From assembly GCA_019750255.1 (NCBI GenBank), contig JAIEOU010000001.1:1-36005 (forward strand): a stretch of 36,005 nucleotides of DNA, in the 5' to 3' direction. The position numbers and the translations under genes are program-made. The notes below the pieces were generated by a model. That model saw nothing but the letters and a program-made list of their open reading frames with translations, was not told the origin of the DNA and searched no databases. Below are positions 25,741-33,830 of the stretch, piece after piece. The stretch's first letter is position 1; each line of letters begins with the position of its first letter. This DNA comes from Patescibacteria group bacterium. GTDB taxonomy: Bacteria; Patescibacteriota; Minisyncoccia; Phycocordibacterales; UBA918.

Positions 25741-28700
25741 ATGGCTGACACCCCACAGACTGACAAGACCGTAGACACGTCCCCGGCGACCTTCGTCCAC
25801 CTCCACGTCCACTCGCACTACTCCCTACTCTCCGCCATCCCGACCCCAAAAGAGCTGGCCTATGCCGCGAAAGCTGATGGCCAGCCCGCCCTCGCTATCA
25901 CCGACGCCGGAGCTCTCTATGGTGCTATCGATTTCTACAAAGCCTGCACCAAAGAAAAAATAAAGCCGATTCTTGGTCTCGACGCCTACCTTGCTCCACG
26001 AGGGCGGTTTGATAAAGACACCCGTATCGATAAGCCGCGGTCGCGCCTGGTGCTTCTTGCCAAGAACTTTGCTGGCTACCAAAACCTCATCAAGCTCGTT
26101 ACCCTTTCAAATACCGAAGGTTTTTATTATAAGCCTCGCCTCGATGAGGAGCTCTTGCGCACCTATGCTGACGGACTTATCGCTATCATCCCCTCCTTTG
26201 CCGGTGAAGTCGCGCAGGCGCTGAAAAACAGCGATATGAAGCACGCCAGTGATCGGCTCGATTTCTACCGCGCGGTCTATGGAGATAACTGCTATCTCGA
26301 AATTACCCACCACCCAGAAGTCATGGACCACGAGCAAAACCAGGACCGTCTCATCCAAATTGCACGTGCGTCTAACACCCCGCTCGTAGCCGCTCACGAC
26401 GTGTATTACCTAAAGCCGGAAGATCGCTTGGCCCGCGAGACCATGATGAAGATTCAAAATGGTGGTGTGGTGGACCTCAGTGCCGACCACGGTAGCGATG
26501 AAGACTTTTCGTTTATCACTCAAGCGCGCGCGGCGGAACTCTTTAAAGACACCCCGGATGCGCTCGCAAACACAATAAGAATTTCCGAAGAGTGTACGGT
26601 AGAGCTCGAAATTGGTACCCACTGGTACTTCCCTAATTACATAATTAACAGTGGGCGCGAACCTGACCATGAACTACAGGTAACCGCCTACGAGGGGGTG
26701 GCATGGCGCGGGCTTTCAATTGAGGATACCGAGGTAAAGACCCGTCTCGATTACGAACTTGAAGTTATCAAAAACAAAGGCTACGCCAAATACTTCCTGG
26801 TGGTCGGTGACCTGTTGCGTGAAGCGCGTGAACGCGGCATCCTTACGACAATTCGTGGATCGGTAGCCGGCTCCCTCACCACCTACGTACTTGGTATTAC
26901 AAACGTTGATCCACTCGAATACAAACTCCCCTTCGAACGATTCTTAAATCCCCAACGTCCATCAGCGCCGGATATCGACATGGATTACGCCGATGATCGG
27001 CGTGATGAAATCATTGAGTACGCTAAGGCTAAATACGGAGAGGATAAAGTCGCGCAAATTGGCACCTTCGGAACGATGATGGCACGAGCTGCCGTGCGCG
27101 ACGTGGCACGCGCCCTTGGTCACCCCTACTCAGTTGGTGACCGGATTGCGAAACTCATTCCGATGGGTGCCCAGGGCTTTCCGATGACGATTAAACGCGC
27201 GCTTGAGATGGAACCAGATTTAGCGGAGCTTTACAAAAAAGATAGTGAGGCCCGTGAGGTGATTGATTTGGCTAAACAAATTGAAGGTCGCGTGCGACAC
27301 CTTGGTGTGCACGCTGCTGGCGTGGTGATTGCACCCGAACCGCTTAATCAATTCGTTCCGATCCAGCTCGACCCCAAGACAGGTAAATACATCACTCAGT
27401 ACGAAATGAAGAGTGTGGGCGAAGACGGAGTGGGTCTTCTCAAATTCGATTTTCTTGGTATTAAGAACCTGGCCATTTTGGCTGACGCAGTAAAGCGGGT
27501 GAAGAAAATTCGCGACATCGTAGTCGATATTGAAAATATCCCCCTCGATGACCCGAAGACATTCTCAATTCTCGCGGCTGGACAAACCATGGGTCTGTTC
27601 CAGCTAAACGGCTCAGGCATGACTGCCTTTTCGAAGCAATTAAAGCCGAGTACCATCCACGACATTAACGCCATGGTGGCACTCTACCGCCCAGGACCAA
27701 TGGAATCCATTCCGCAATATATTGAACGAAAACACAATCCATCGCTCGTTACCTACCTTGACCCGCGCCTGGAAAGCATCCTCGACCGCTCGTACGGTGT
27801 TATCACCTACCAGGACGACGTTATGACCATCGCGCGTGAGCTCGCCGGTTATTCGTGGCTTGAGGCCGATTCGCTCCGTAAAGCGATGGGAAAGAAAATT
27901 CCCGAAGTTATGGCCGCCGAAAAAGACAAGCTCTTCAAAGGCTTCGCTGAGTTTGGCAAACTATCATTAGGCTTGGCGGAAAAACTTTGGAAACTGATTG
28001 AGCCATTTGCCGCCTACGGATTTAACAAGGCGCACGCTGCCTCCTATGGTCGCGTCGCCTACCAAACGGCCTACATGAAGGCGAACTATCCGGTTGAATA
28101 CATGTCAGCCGTCCTTACCGCCGACTCTGGTGATACCGAAAAGATTTCTGAAATTATTCACGAGTGTGAGCGCATGGGTATCGACGTACTTCCACCAGAC
28201 ATCAACGAATCATTTACCGACTTCTCGGTGGTACCCGGTACTCAAACCATTCGCTTTGGTCTCACCACCATAAAAAACTTTGGTGAAGGAATTGCCGAAA
28301 CCATCATCAATGAGCGGAAGGAGAACGGTCCATACCAATCGCTCTCTGATTTCCTCTCACGCATCTTTGATCGTAACCTTAATAAGAAATCACTCGAGGC
28401 GCTCATCACAACCGGTGCACTCGATCGCTTCCACGAGCGCGGGCTTATGCACGCCAATATGGAAAACCTCCTCGCCTTCAACGAGGATACCGTTTCTCGT
28501 CGCGAGTCTGCCCAGAGCTCCCTCTTTGGCGGCATGGAAAGCAGTGTTGATTCACTCGAACTCACTCCCGCGGCAGAGGCGACACAAATGAAGAAGCTAC
28601 AGTGGGAAAAGGACCTCCTTGGGGTGTATGTATCGGGTCACCCGCTTGATGCCTTTAAAGATGAGCTGGCCAAGCGCCCTCGCATCGGTACCATTGTGGC

Positions 28701-29010
28701 TGACAAGCGCGCTGGTATCCCGGTTGTGACCTGTGGCATGATTTCGACCGTCCGTGAACTCCTCACGAAGAAAGGTGACCGTATGGCGTTTGTGGGACTC
28801 GCTGATCAAACTGACTCGATTGAAATGGTACTCTTCCCCGACACCTACGCCGAAGTCCGGGACCTCATCGTTCCGGGCACCTGCGTCGCCATTAAAGGCC
28901 GCCTTTCCATTCGCAATGACGAGGTTAGTATCGCAGCGGAGCGAGTTAAGGCCTTGAGCTCAGGCACAGACACGGCGGTTGACAATGCGCCTGCAGGAGT
29001 TACGATGTAA
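25741..29010 (+). CDS. dnaE: DNA polymerase III alpha subunit
   Basis: The replicative polymerase, 1089 residues. The N-terminal PHP domain begins FVHLHVHSHYSLL (His20, 22, 24). The C-family polymerase core has the catalytic PDIDMDY (Asp411, 413, 415) with GTFGTMMARAAVRDVAR following. Then come the beta-binding/helix-hairpin-helix region (FGEGIAETI) and an OB domain (GVYVSGHPLD onward). I start at ATG 25741, since the reading frame upstream to 25666 covers the promoter. The extended -10 nine bases away implies a leaderless mRNA. The final codons contain a promoter for the thrS leader (28979-29006). Confidence 0.97.
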   Translation: MADTPQTDKTVDTSPATFVHLHVHSHYSLLSAIPTPKELAYAAKADGQPALAITDAGALYGAIDFYKACTKEKIKPILGLDAYLAPRGRFDKDTRIDKPRSRLVLLAKNFAGYQNLIKLVTLSNTEGFYYKPRLDEELLRTYADGLIAIIPSFAGEVAQALKNSDMKHASDRLDFYRAVYGDNCYLEITHHPEVMDHEQNQDRLIQIARASNTPLVAAHDVYYLKPEDRLARETMMKIQNGGVVDLSADHGSDEDFSFITQARAAELFKDTPDALANTIRISEECTVELEIGTHWYFPNYIINSGREPDHELQVTAYEGVAWRGLSIEDTEVKTRLDYELEVIKNKGYAKYFLVVGDLLREARERGILTTIRGSVAGSLTTYVLGITNVDPLEYKLPFERFLNPQRPSAPDIDMDYADDRRDEIIEYAKAKYGEDKVAQIGTFGTMMARAAVRDVARALGHPYSVGDRIAKLIPMGAQGFPMTIKRALEMEPDLAELYKKDSEAREVIDLAKQIEGRVRHLGVHAAGVVIAPEPLNQFVPIQLDPKTGKYITQYEMKSVGEDGVGLLKFDFLGIKNLAILADAVKRVKKIRDIVVDIENIPLDDPKTFSILAAGQTMGLFQLNGSGMTAFSKQLKPSTIHDINAMVALYRPGPMESIPQYIERKHNPSLVTYLDPRLESILDRSYGVITYQDDVMTIARELAGYSWLEADSLRKAMGKKIPEVMAAEKDKLFKGFAEFGKLSLGLAEKLWKLIEPFAAYGFNKAHAASYGRVAYQTAYMKANYPVEYMSAVLTADSGDTEKISEIIHECERMGIDVLPPDINESFTDFSVVPGTQTIRFGLTTIKNFGEGIAETIINERKENGPYQSLSDFLSRIFDRNLNKKSLEALITTGALDRFHERGLMHANMENLLAFNEDTVSRRESAQSSLFGGMESSVDSLELTPAAEATQMKKLQWEKDLLGVYVSGHPLDAFKDELAKRPRIGTIVADKRAGIPVVTCGMISTVRELLTKKGDRMAFVGLADQTDSIEMVLFPDTYAEVRDLIVPGTCVAIKGRLSIRNDEVSIAAERVKALSSGTDTAVDNAPAGVTM
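28979..29006 (+). promoter_or_regulatory. Promoter of the thrS leader inside the dnaE 3' end
   Basis: TTGACA (28979-28984), a 16-bp spacer, and TACGAT (29001-29006). Transcription would begin right after the dnaE stop codon, at the start of the T-box-like leader. Confidence 0.6.
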
Positions 29011-29208
29011 CCATTCAGAGATTGTGGTGGCTACCAACCATCAGCCGTATAAGCCGGCGCAGCATTGCCTAATCTGTATCTAAAGCGCCCTATACCGTGC
29101 CTTGCATCGTCTAGGGAAGCTCGGTGGAACCGCGGTTTTGCTCCACGCAAAAATCGTCCGAGTAAAAAATACGATTCGTCGTATTTTTTACTCGGACGAT
29201 TTTCGTTT
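29011..29208 (+). promoter_or_regulatory. Candidate T-box leader of thrS
   Basis: 29123-29135 reads GGTGGAACCGCGG, preceded by AAGCTC: this fits the T-box antiterminator consensus, AA-N3-GGGTGG-N-ACCGCG, with one mismatch. A terminator with CGTCCGAG in its 5' arm follows, the usual T-box arrangement. Upstream, CAGA-GA-TT (29016-29023) can pair with AATCTG (29071-29076), leaving a GA bulge like a kink-turn. Within it TGGTGG pairs with CCATCA around a loop with ACC (29033-29035), a threonine codon. The gene downstream is thrS. T-boxes sense uncharged tRNA; this one would sense tRNA-Thr(GGU). The stem I model is my inference. Confidence 0.65.
29150..29203 (+). terminator. Terminator of the thrS T-box-like leader
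   Basis: A perfect 25-bp hairpin (29150-29174 with 29179-29203) and a TTCG tetraloop, ending in TTTT then CGTTT. It lies 14 bases after the antiterminator-like motif. Confidence 0.85.
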
Positions 29209-29215
29209 ACTAATT

Positions 29216-29410
29216 CGTCTTTGCGAGCGGAGCGAAGCAATCCATAAGTAGAATTAAGGAGTGACAACGTCACGACTATAATTTACTTAGGCAAAAGCTT
29301 TGTTATATTCGACCTCACAGGGAGAATATAGCAATTAGCTTTTGTAGAGTCTTATGACACAACCCTGGATCGCCACACCCATCCGCTTCGCTTCTGGGTT
29401 CGCGAAGACG
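29216..29410. mobile_element. MITE-like element between T-box and thrS
   Basis: A 195-bp segment whose ends are inverted: CGTCTTTGCGAG at 29216-29227 and the reverse complement CGTCTTCGCGA at 29400-29410, each followed inward by AGCGAAGC and a GCAATCCA/GCGATCCAG motif. Ends of the type TTGCGAGC...GAAGCAATCC are widespread bacterial repeats. The interior (29252-29345) holds a copy of the structured family: AAGGA, GTGAC/GTCAC hairpin, GACTATAATTT, and hairpin TATATTC/GAATATA with loop GACCTCACAGGGA. No transposase or ORF. Confidence 0.5.
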
Positions 29411-29445
29411 CAACACTATTTACCAATTCTTCACACCTTCCATTT

Positions 29446-31185
29446 ATGTCATCACTAGAACACAAACGCCACACCTTGGCACACTTGCTGGCAGCGGCCA
29501 TTCTTGAACACTACCCTCACGCCAAACTTACCCTCGGTCCCGCTATTGCGACCGGCTTCTATTACGATGTCGATTTTTCTGGCGGTCCGGCACTTGGTGA
29601 CGATGGTCTTAAAGACGTACAAAAGGCGATGAAAAAGCTCGTAAACAAGTGGACCGACTGGGAACACCGCGAGGTGACGGTAGACGAGGCGCGTGCTGCC
29701 TTTGCCGGTAACCAGTACAAACTCGAGCTCATTGAAGAAATCGCCGGTCGCGGTGAAGCCATCACGCTTTACACCTGTGGCGGCTTTACCGACCTCTGTC
29801 GCGGTGGCCACTGTGACCACCCGAATAAAGAGCTCGACATGGACGCTTTCAAGCTTGATAAAGTCGCCGGTGCCTACTGGCGCGGTGACGAGAAGAATCC
29901 GATGCTCTCGCGCATTTATGGAATCGCGTTTGAAACTAGAGAAGAACTCGACGCGCACCTCACCCGTATCGAAGAAGCCAAGAAGCGCGACCACCGTAAA
30001 CTTGGTAAGGAGCACGACCTATTTACCTTTTCCGACCTGGTGGGACAAGGCCTTCCACTATGGACACCAAAAGGCACTCTCGTGCGCCACGAACTCGATA
30101 CCTATATTTGGAAGCTTCGTGAGAAGCATGGCTACCAGCGGGTCACCATTCCGCATATCACTAAAAAGGACCTTTATGTCACGTCCGGTCACTGGGACAA
30201 ATTTGCAGACGAACTATTCCGTATCACCACCCGCGAAGGAAAAGAGTACGCCCTGAAGCCAATGAATTGCCCGCACCACACCCAGATTTTTGACCGCCAG
30301 CCGCACAGTTACCGCGACATGCCGCAGCGCTACGCTGAGACAACCATGGTCTACCGTGACGAACAGTCTGGCGAACTTGGAGGCCTTACTCGCGTGCTTT
30401 CAATCACCCAGGACGACAGCCACGTCTTCTGCCGAAAAAGCCAAATCAAGGAAGAATTCTTCCGTATCTGGGACATGATTGATACGTTCTATGGTACGTT
30501 CGGCTTTAACTTACGCGTCCGGCTTTCATTCCACGAACCGACAGAGATGGAAAAGTATCTCGGAGATACTGCCATCTGGGAAACGGCAGAGAATGCGCTT
30601 CGAGAAATTGCCACTGAGCGCAAAGCTGACCACTTCGAAGCCCCAGGTGAAGCGGCTATGTATGGGCCAAAGCTCGACTTCATGGCCAAAGACTCACTTG
30701 GTCGTGAACACCAGGTTGCTACGATCCAGCTCGATATGAATATGCCCGAGCGCTTCGACCTCACGTGTATAAACGAGGAGGGCAAAAAAGAGCGCATCGT
30801 TATGATTCACTGCGCCATCATGGGATCAATTGAACGCTTTACTGCCGTACTGATTGAGCACCTCGGGGGCAACTTCCCGCTCTGGCTCTCACCAGAACAA
30901 ATCCGGATTATTACGGTTTCAGACTCACACCATGAGTTTGCTGAAAAAGTCTACACCGAACTTAAAGGTGTTGGCATTCGCGCCGCCTTTGATGACGCTA
31001 ACGAATCGATGGGAAAGAAAATCCGTAATGCAAAACAAGCGCATCTTCCCTACTTCGTCGTTATCGGAGACAAGGAAGTTGCCGGCAAGTACGTCACCCT
31101 TGAAAGCCGTGATGGCACAACTCAAGAAATTACGCTTGATAAACTCGGCAATCACCTCCTCACCGAAATTAGTATTCGGAAATAG
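29446..31185 (+). CDS. thrS: Threonyl-tRNA synthetase lacking the TGS domain
   Basis: Charges tRNA-Thr. The 579 residues begin directly with the editing domain: RHTLAH gives His9 and His13 of its HxxxH motif, and LCRGGH has Cys118 and His122. The class II catalytic core follows, with zinc ligands Cys275 (MNCPHH), His326 (DDSHVF) and His455 (IHCAIMGSIERF), then an anticodon-binding domain (from about 480). The N-terminal TGS domain of about 60 residues, found in E. coli ThrRS (642 aa), is absent. No Shine-Dalgarno before ATG 29446. A T-box-like leader and a MITE-like insertion precede it. Confidence 0.96.
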   Translation: MSSLEHKRHTLAHLLAAAILEHYPHAKLTLGPAIATGFYYDVDFSGGPALGDDGLKDVQKAMKKLVNKWTDWEHREVTVDEARAAFAGNQYKLELIEEIAGRGEAITLYTCGGFTDLCRGGHCDHPNKELDMDAFKLDKVAGAYWRGDEKNPMLSRIYGIAFETREELDAHLTRIEEAKKRDHRKLGKEHDLFTFSDLVGQGLPLWTPKGTLVRHELDTYIWKLREKHGYQRVTIPHITKKDLYVTSGHWDKFADELFRITTREGKEYALKPMNCPHHTQIFDRQPHSYRDMPQRYAETTMVYRDEQSGELGGLTRVLSITQDDSHVFCRKSQIKEEFFRIWDMIDTFYGTFGFNLRVRLSFHEPTEMEKYLGDTAIWETAENALREIATERKADHFEAPGEAAMYGPKLDFMAKDSLGREHQVATIQLDMNMPERFDLTCINEEGKKERIVMIHCAIMGSIERFTAVLIEHLGGNFPLWLSPEQIRIITVSDSHHEFAEKVYTELKGVGIRAAFDDANESMGKKIRNAKQAHLPYFVVIGDKEVAGKYVTLESRDGTTQEITLDKLGNHLLTEISIRK

Positions 31186-31194
31186 ATACCACAC

Positions 31195-31226
31195 AAAAGA
31201 CCCGCGACTCTAGTCGCGGGTCTTTT
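31195..31226. terminator. Bidirectional terminator after thrS
   Basis: A 15-bp perfect stem (31195-31209 with 31212-31226), AAAAGACC/GGTCTTTT ends. It serves thrS and the convergent small membrane-protein gene. Confidence 0.9.
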
Positions 31227-31242
31227 GTACATATAGTTTTAC

Positions 31243-31431
31243 TTAGAATCCTTGAAGAAGTCCAGTCACCGCACCGGCATACTGCACTCCGAGAAAAAAG
31301 CCAAAGAACGGAAGAACTATTACGACAACGGCCGCAGTGATTTTTGACAGCGACGTTGGTTTATTAAGTGGTGCATGCCATGACTCTTTTTGGGCGTTTG
31401 CTGAAGTATCTTTTGATGTTGTAAATGCCAT
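31243..31431 (-). CDS. Small single-TM membrane protein
   Basis: A 62-residue hypothetical protein. The N-terminal 30 residues are polar and Ser/Thr/Lys-rich; residues 33-58 form one hydrophobic segment (ITAAVVVIVLPFFGFFLGVQ), and a short tail ends LLQGF. I start it at ATG 31431, as a TATGAT box ends eight bases upstream (31440-31445); the frame could open further up at a TTG. It sits between convergent thrS and rarA. Small proteins of this kind occur in many reduced genomes; no function can be given. Confidence 0.65.
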   Translation of the reverse strand: MAFTTSKDTSANAQKESWHAPLNKPTSLSKITAAVVVIVLPFFGFFLGVQYAGAVTGLLQGF

Positions 31432-31439
31432 ATACAGCA

Positions 31440-31445
31440 ATCATA
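31440..31445 (-). promoter_or_regulatory. -10 box of the small membrane-protein gene
   Basis: TATGAT on the minus strand, ending eight bases before the ATG at 31431. Confidence 0.45.
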
Positions 31446-31485
31446 CGTGTTCTACCAAAAAAAAATACTCTGCTTATCCCACACG

Positions 31486-32640
31486 CTACTCCTCCTGCCG
31501 TTTCGGTAAATATGATTGTTTTTTAAGCTTATCCGGAAGGTAGCCTTTCTCATGATTAAATCCGGCTTCCCATTTTTGTCCCTCACCATACCCCAGCCCC
31601 TTCATTAATTTAGTTGGTGCGTTGCGGAGGTGCAGGGGAATTGGCAGGTGACCGTGCTTCTTTACATCCGCGAGCGCTGCAAAGTATGCATCGTAGGCAC
31701 TACGGTCCTTTTTAGAGCGTGTCAGATAGGCCGTGCCGTGAGCGAGGTTTATCTGGCACTCCGGATACCCAATGAGCTCGACCGCTTTGAAGACTTCGTT
31801 CGCGACCACCAGTGCCGTTGGCTGCGCAAGGCCAATATCTTCACTAGCAAATATCACCATCCGGCGGGCAATAAATTTCGGGTCTTCACCGGCATCGACC
31901 ATACGAGCAAGGTAATAAAGAGCAGCATCAGCCTCCCCCGCCCGCATACTTTTTATGTAGGCTGAAATAGTGTTGTAGTGCTCTTCACCTTTTTTATCGT
32001 ACCGCAGATGCTTGGACTGCACGGTATCCTTTAGTGCCGACAGAGTGATACTACCGTAAAGCTCCTTTGCGTTATCGAGCACCGTGAGCATTTGACGCGC
32101 GTCCCCCTGCGCAAGACCAATGAGCCACTCACTCGCCTCCTTTGGAACTTCGTACTTCGTTCGTTTGAGAATGGTACGCATATCCTTTTCGGTCAGTTCT
32201 TGCAGCACAAACACGCGCGCCCGCGACAAGAGCGCCGGAATCACTTCAAACGATGGATTCTCGGTAGTAGCGCCAATCAGGGTCAGTGTTCCCTTTTCAA
32301 CATAGGGTAACAAAAAATCTTGCTGAGCTTTATTAAAGCGGTGTATCTCATCGAGAAAGAGGACCTTGGGTCGTCCCAAACTCCCAGCCTCAATGATCTG
32401 CCGAATATCATCCTTCCCGGCCGACACGGCCGAGAGTTCAAAAAACTCAGCCCCAAGTGCCTCTGCGTAAATGCGCGCCAAGGTCGTCTTCCCACTTCCG
32501 GGCGGCCCCCACAGAATAAATGAGAAGATGTGCTTTTTTAAAATCGCTTCGAAGAGCGGTTTACCTTTCCCCACCAAATGCTCCTGACCAATGTAGTCCT
32601 TAAGGGACGTCGGGCGAATACGAGCAGCCAGGGGTTCCAT
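31486..32640 (-). CDS. rarA: Replication-associated recombination protein A (RarA/MgsA)
   Basis: A AAA+ ATPase acting at stalled replication forks. 384 residues: the family opening LAARIRPTSLKDYIGQEHL, Walker A GPPGSGKT (45-52), Walker B LFLDEIHRFNKAQQD (Asp97, Glu98), sensor 1 GATTENPSFE, and the C-terminal tetramerisation region (ASEDIGLAQPTAL, then YGEGQKWEAGFNHEKGYLP). Slightly shorter than E. coli RarA (about 447). A TACAAT box ends nine bases before the ATG at 32640. Confidence 0.96.
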   Translation of the reverse strand: MEPLAARIRPTSLKDYIGQEHLVGKGKPLFEAILKKHIFSFILWGPPGSGKTTLARIYAEALGAEFFELSAVSAGKDDIRQIIEAGSLGRPKVLFLDEIHRFNKAQQDFLLPYVEKGTLTLIGATTENPSFEVIPALLSRARVFVLQELTEKDMRTILKRTKYEVPKEASEWLIGLAQGDARQMLTVLDNAKELYGSITLSALKDTVQSKHLRYDKKGEEHYNTISAYIKSMRAGEADAALYYLARMVDAGEDPKFIARRMVIFASEDIGLAQPTALVVANEVFKAVELIGYPECQINLAHGTAYLTRSKKDRSAYDAYFAALADVKKHGHLPIPLHLRNAPTKLMKGLGYGEGQKWEAGFNHEKGYLPDKLKKQSYLPKRQEE

Positions 32641-32649
32641 AATAGGTGC

Positions 32650-32655
32650 ATTGTA
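32650..32655 (-). promoter_or_regulatory. rarA -10 box (TACAAT)
   Basis: TACAAT on the minus strand, nine bases before the rarA ATG; no TG extension and no clear -35. Confidence 0.5.
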
Positions 32656-32724
32656 CTCCCCTTCAATAAAAAGAAAACGCCAGGAACCTCGAGGGCCATG
32701 GCGTAGCTTTTAACTCCTACCAAG

Positions 32725-32842
32725 CCTTTAGAAAATAGATGAGATACGCGAAGCACAAGCGAAAAAATACGAGGTGTACTTTTACGTACAGTGAGAATTT
32801 TTGAGCGCCGTGCGACAAAGTAGCTCGCTATTTTCTCAAGGC
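32725..32842 (-). repeat. Long nested hairpin, divergent member of the structured family
   Basis: Plus-strand arms GAAAATAGATGAG and CTCGCTATTTTC form an outer stem. GCAC/GTGC lies inside it, then AAAAAT/ATTTTT, and a TGTAC/GTACA tip. On the minus strand the order small hairpin (GTAC...GTAC), TATTTTTT, CTTGTGC resembles the other elements. It fills the space right after the stop codon of the two-TM protein gene. Confidence 0.5.
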
Positions 32843-32843
32843 G

Positions 32844-33815
32844 CTACCCTCGTGCTTTGATGGCCTTCATGATAGCGGTCTTCACCGCTTCAGCTTCATC
32901 GGTATAGGTGCCGTCAAGCGCACTCGTAAGGGCGTTTATGACCGCCTTTAGCGAATCATCAGACATGGTCTCGGTATTGTCACGCAAGAGCGCTGACAAG
33001 TTCACCTCATCGCCGCGTCGACTGCGATAGAGCGCATCGAAGTCGGCAACGGCGTCCGCAAGCGCAAACATCGGGCGGTGACCAATGAGGGCAAACGCCG
33101 CCCCCAGGTTGCCAAGCGTAATCATCTCAGCAAGCGAGCCTGTACCTTCAGGAATTACGGTTGGCACATACGGCTCAGTACTTGATGCGGATACCGGTGT
33201 AGCGAGACAAGCAACACAGACGTCACGCATCCGTGATTCACTCACAACCACCCAGCCATCTTCCGATGGATACCGTGATTTAACGGCTTTAATCACACTC
33301 GCCATTAAATCCTTTAGATCGGTTCCCGACGGAACAGTCGCCACAAAGTGACGGAGAGCATCGGTAGACAAGAGCACATGTGCAGTGTGCGCCTGGTTCT
33401 CGAGCGCACGAGCTAGCTCAGCATCTTCATGCGCCTCTTCGGTACTTTCGACTGATTCCGCCGGGTTACTGTATCCCAGCACCGGAAGATTAGCCGGTAC
33501 GTTACCATCGCTAAATTGCACGAGTGGACGCGTGTCGACAGCTACTTTTTCAACAAAGATACCAGGATGAGGAGCCGGAGCGTCTGCATCGATATGTGGC
33601 AGACCAGCTTCAAGGACCGCTGCCTCTTTAAAGGTTCGTACGAGCACTAATCGATAGCTCACGAGCGTCGAGAATGTAACAAGTAGTATGTAGAACAGGC
33701 CCAGTGCGATCGGACCACCACCAAAGACACCGAGCGCAATGGTAGCTACAGCCATAAAAATGAGCACCTGCGTAGTAGCAATCGTTGATAGGGTTGAAAC
33801 GAATGAAGTAGACAT
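32844..33815 (-). CDS. Two-TM membrane protein, function unknown
   Basis: 323 residues, not recognised. Two hydrophobic segments near the N-terminus (about 15-33 and 36-57) are followed by a long soluble region, rich in Ala, Glu and Asp. This region has an acidic patch (ESTEEAHEDAELARALE, about 122-138) and two helical stretches (about 150-185 and 285-323). The topology suggests an N-terminal anchor with a cytoplasmic or periplasm-like soluble domain. It directly follows the sortase gene, and its TATAAT box (33825-33830) overlaps the sortase stop codon, so the two may be coexpressed or separately driven. Confidence 0.8.
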   Translation of the reverse strand: MSTSFVSTLSTIATTQVLIFMAVATIALGVFGGGPIALGLFYILLVTFSTLVSYRLVLVRTFKEAAVLEAGLPHIDADAPAPHPGIFVEKVAVDTRPLVQFSDGNVPANLPVLGYSNPAESVESTEEAHEDAELARALENQAHTAHVLLSTDALRHFVATVPSGTDLKDLMASVIKAVKSRYPSEDGWVVVSESRMRDVCVACLATPVSASSTEPYVPTVIPEGTGSLAEMITLGNLGAAFALIGHRPMFALADAVADFDALYRSRRGDEVNLSALLRDNTETMSDDSLKAVINALTSALDGTYTDEAEAVKTAIMKAIKARG

Positions 33816-33824
33816 AGGGGGGAA

Positions 33825-33830
33825 ATTATA
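33825..33830 (-). promoter_or_regulatory. -10 box of the two-TM protein gene, overlapping the sortase stop
   Basis: TATAAT on the minus strand; its TAA is the stop codon of the sortase gene. It ends nine bases before the ATG at 33815. Confidence 0.5.
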
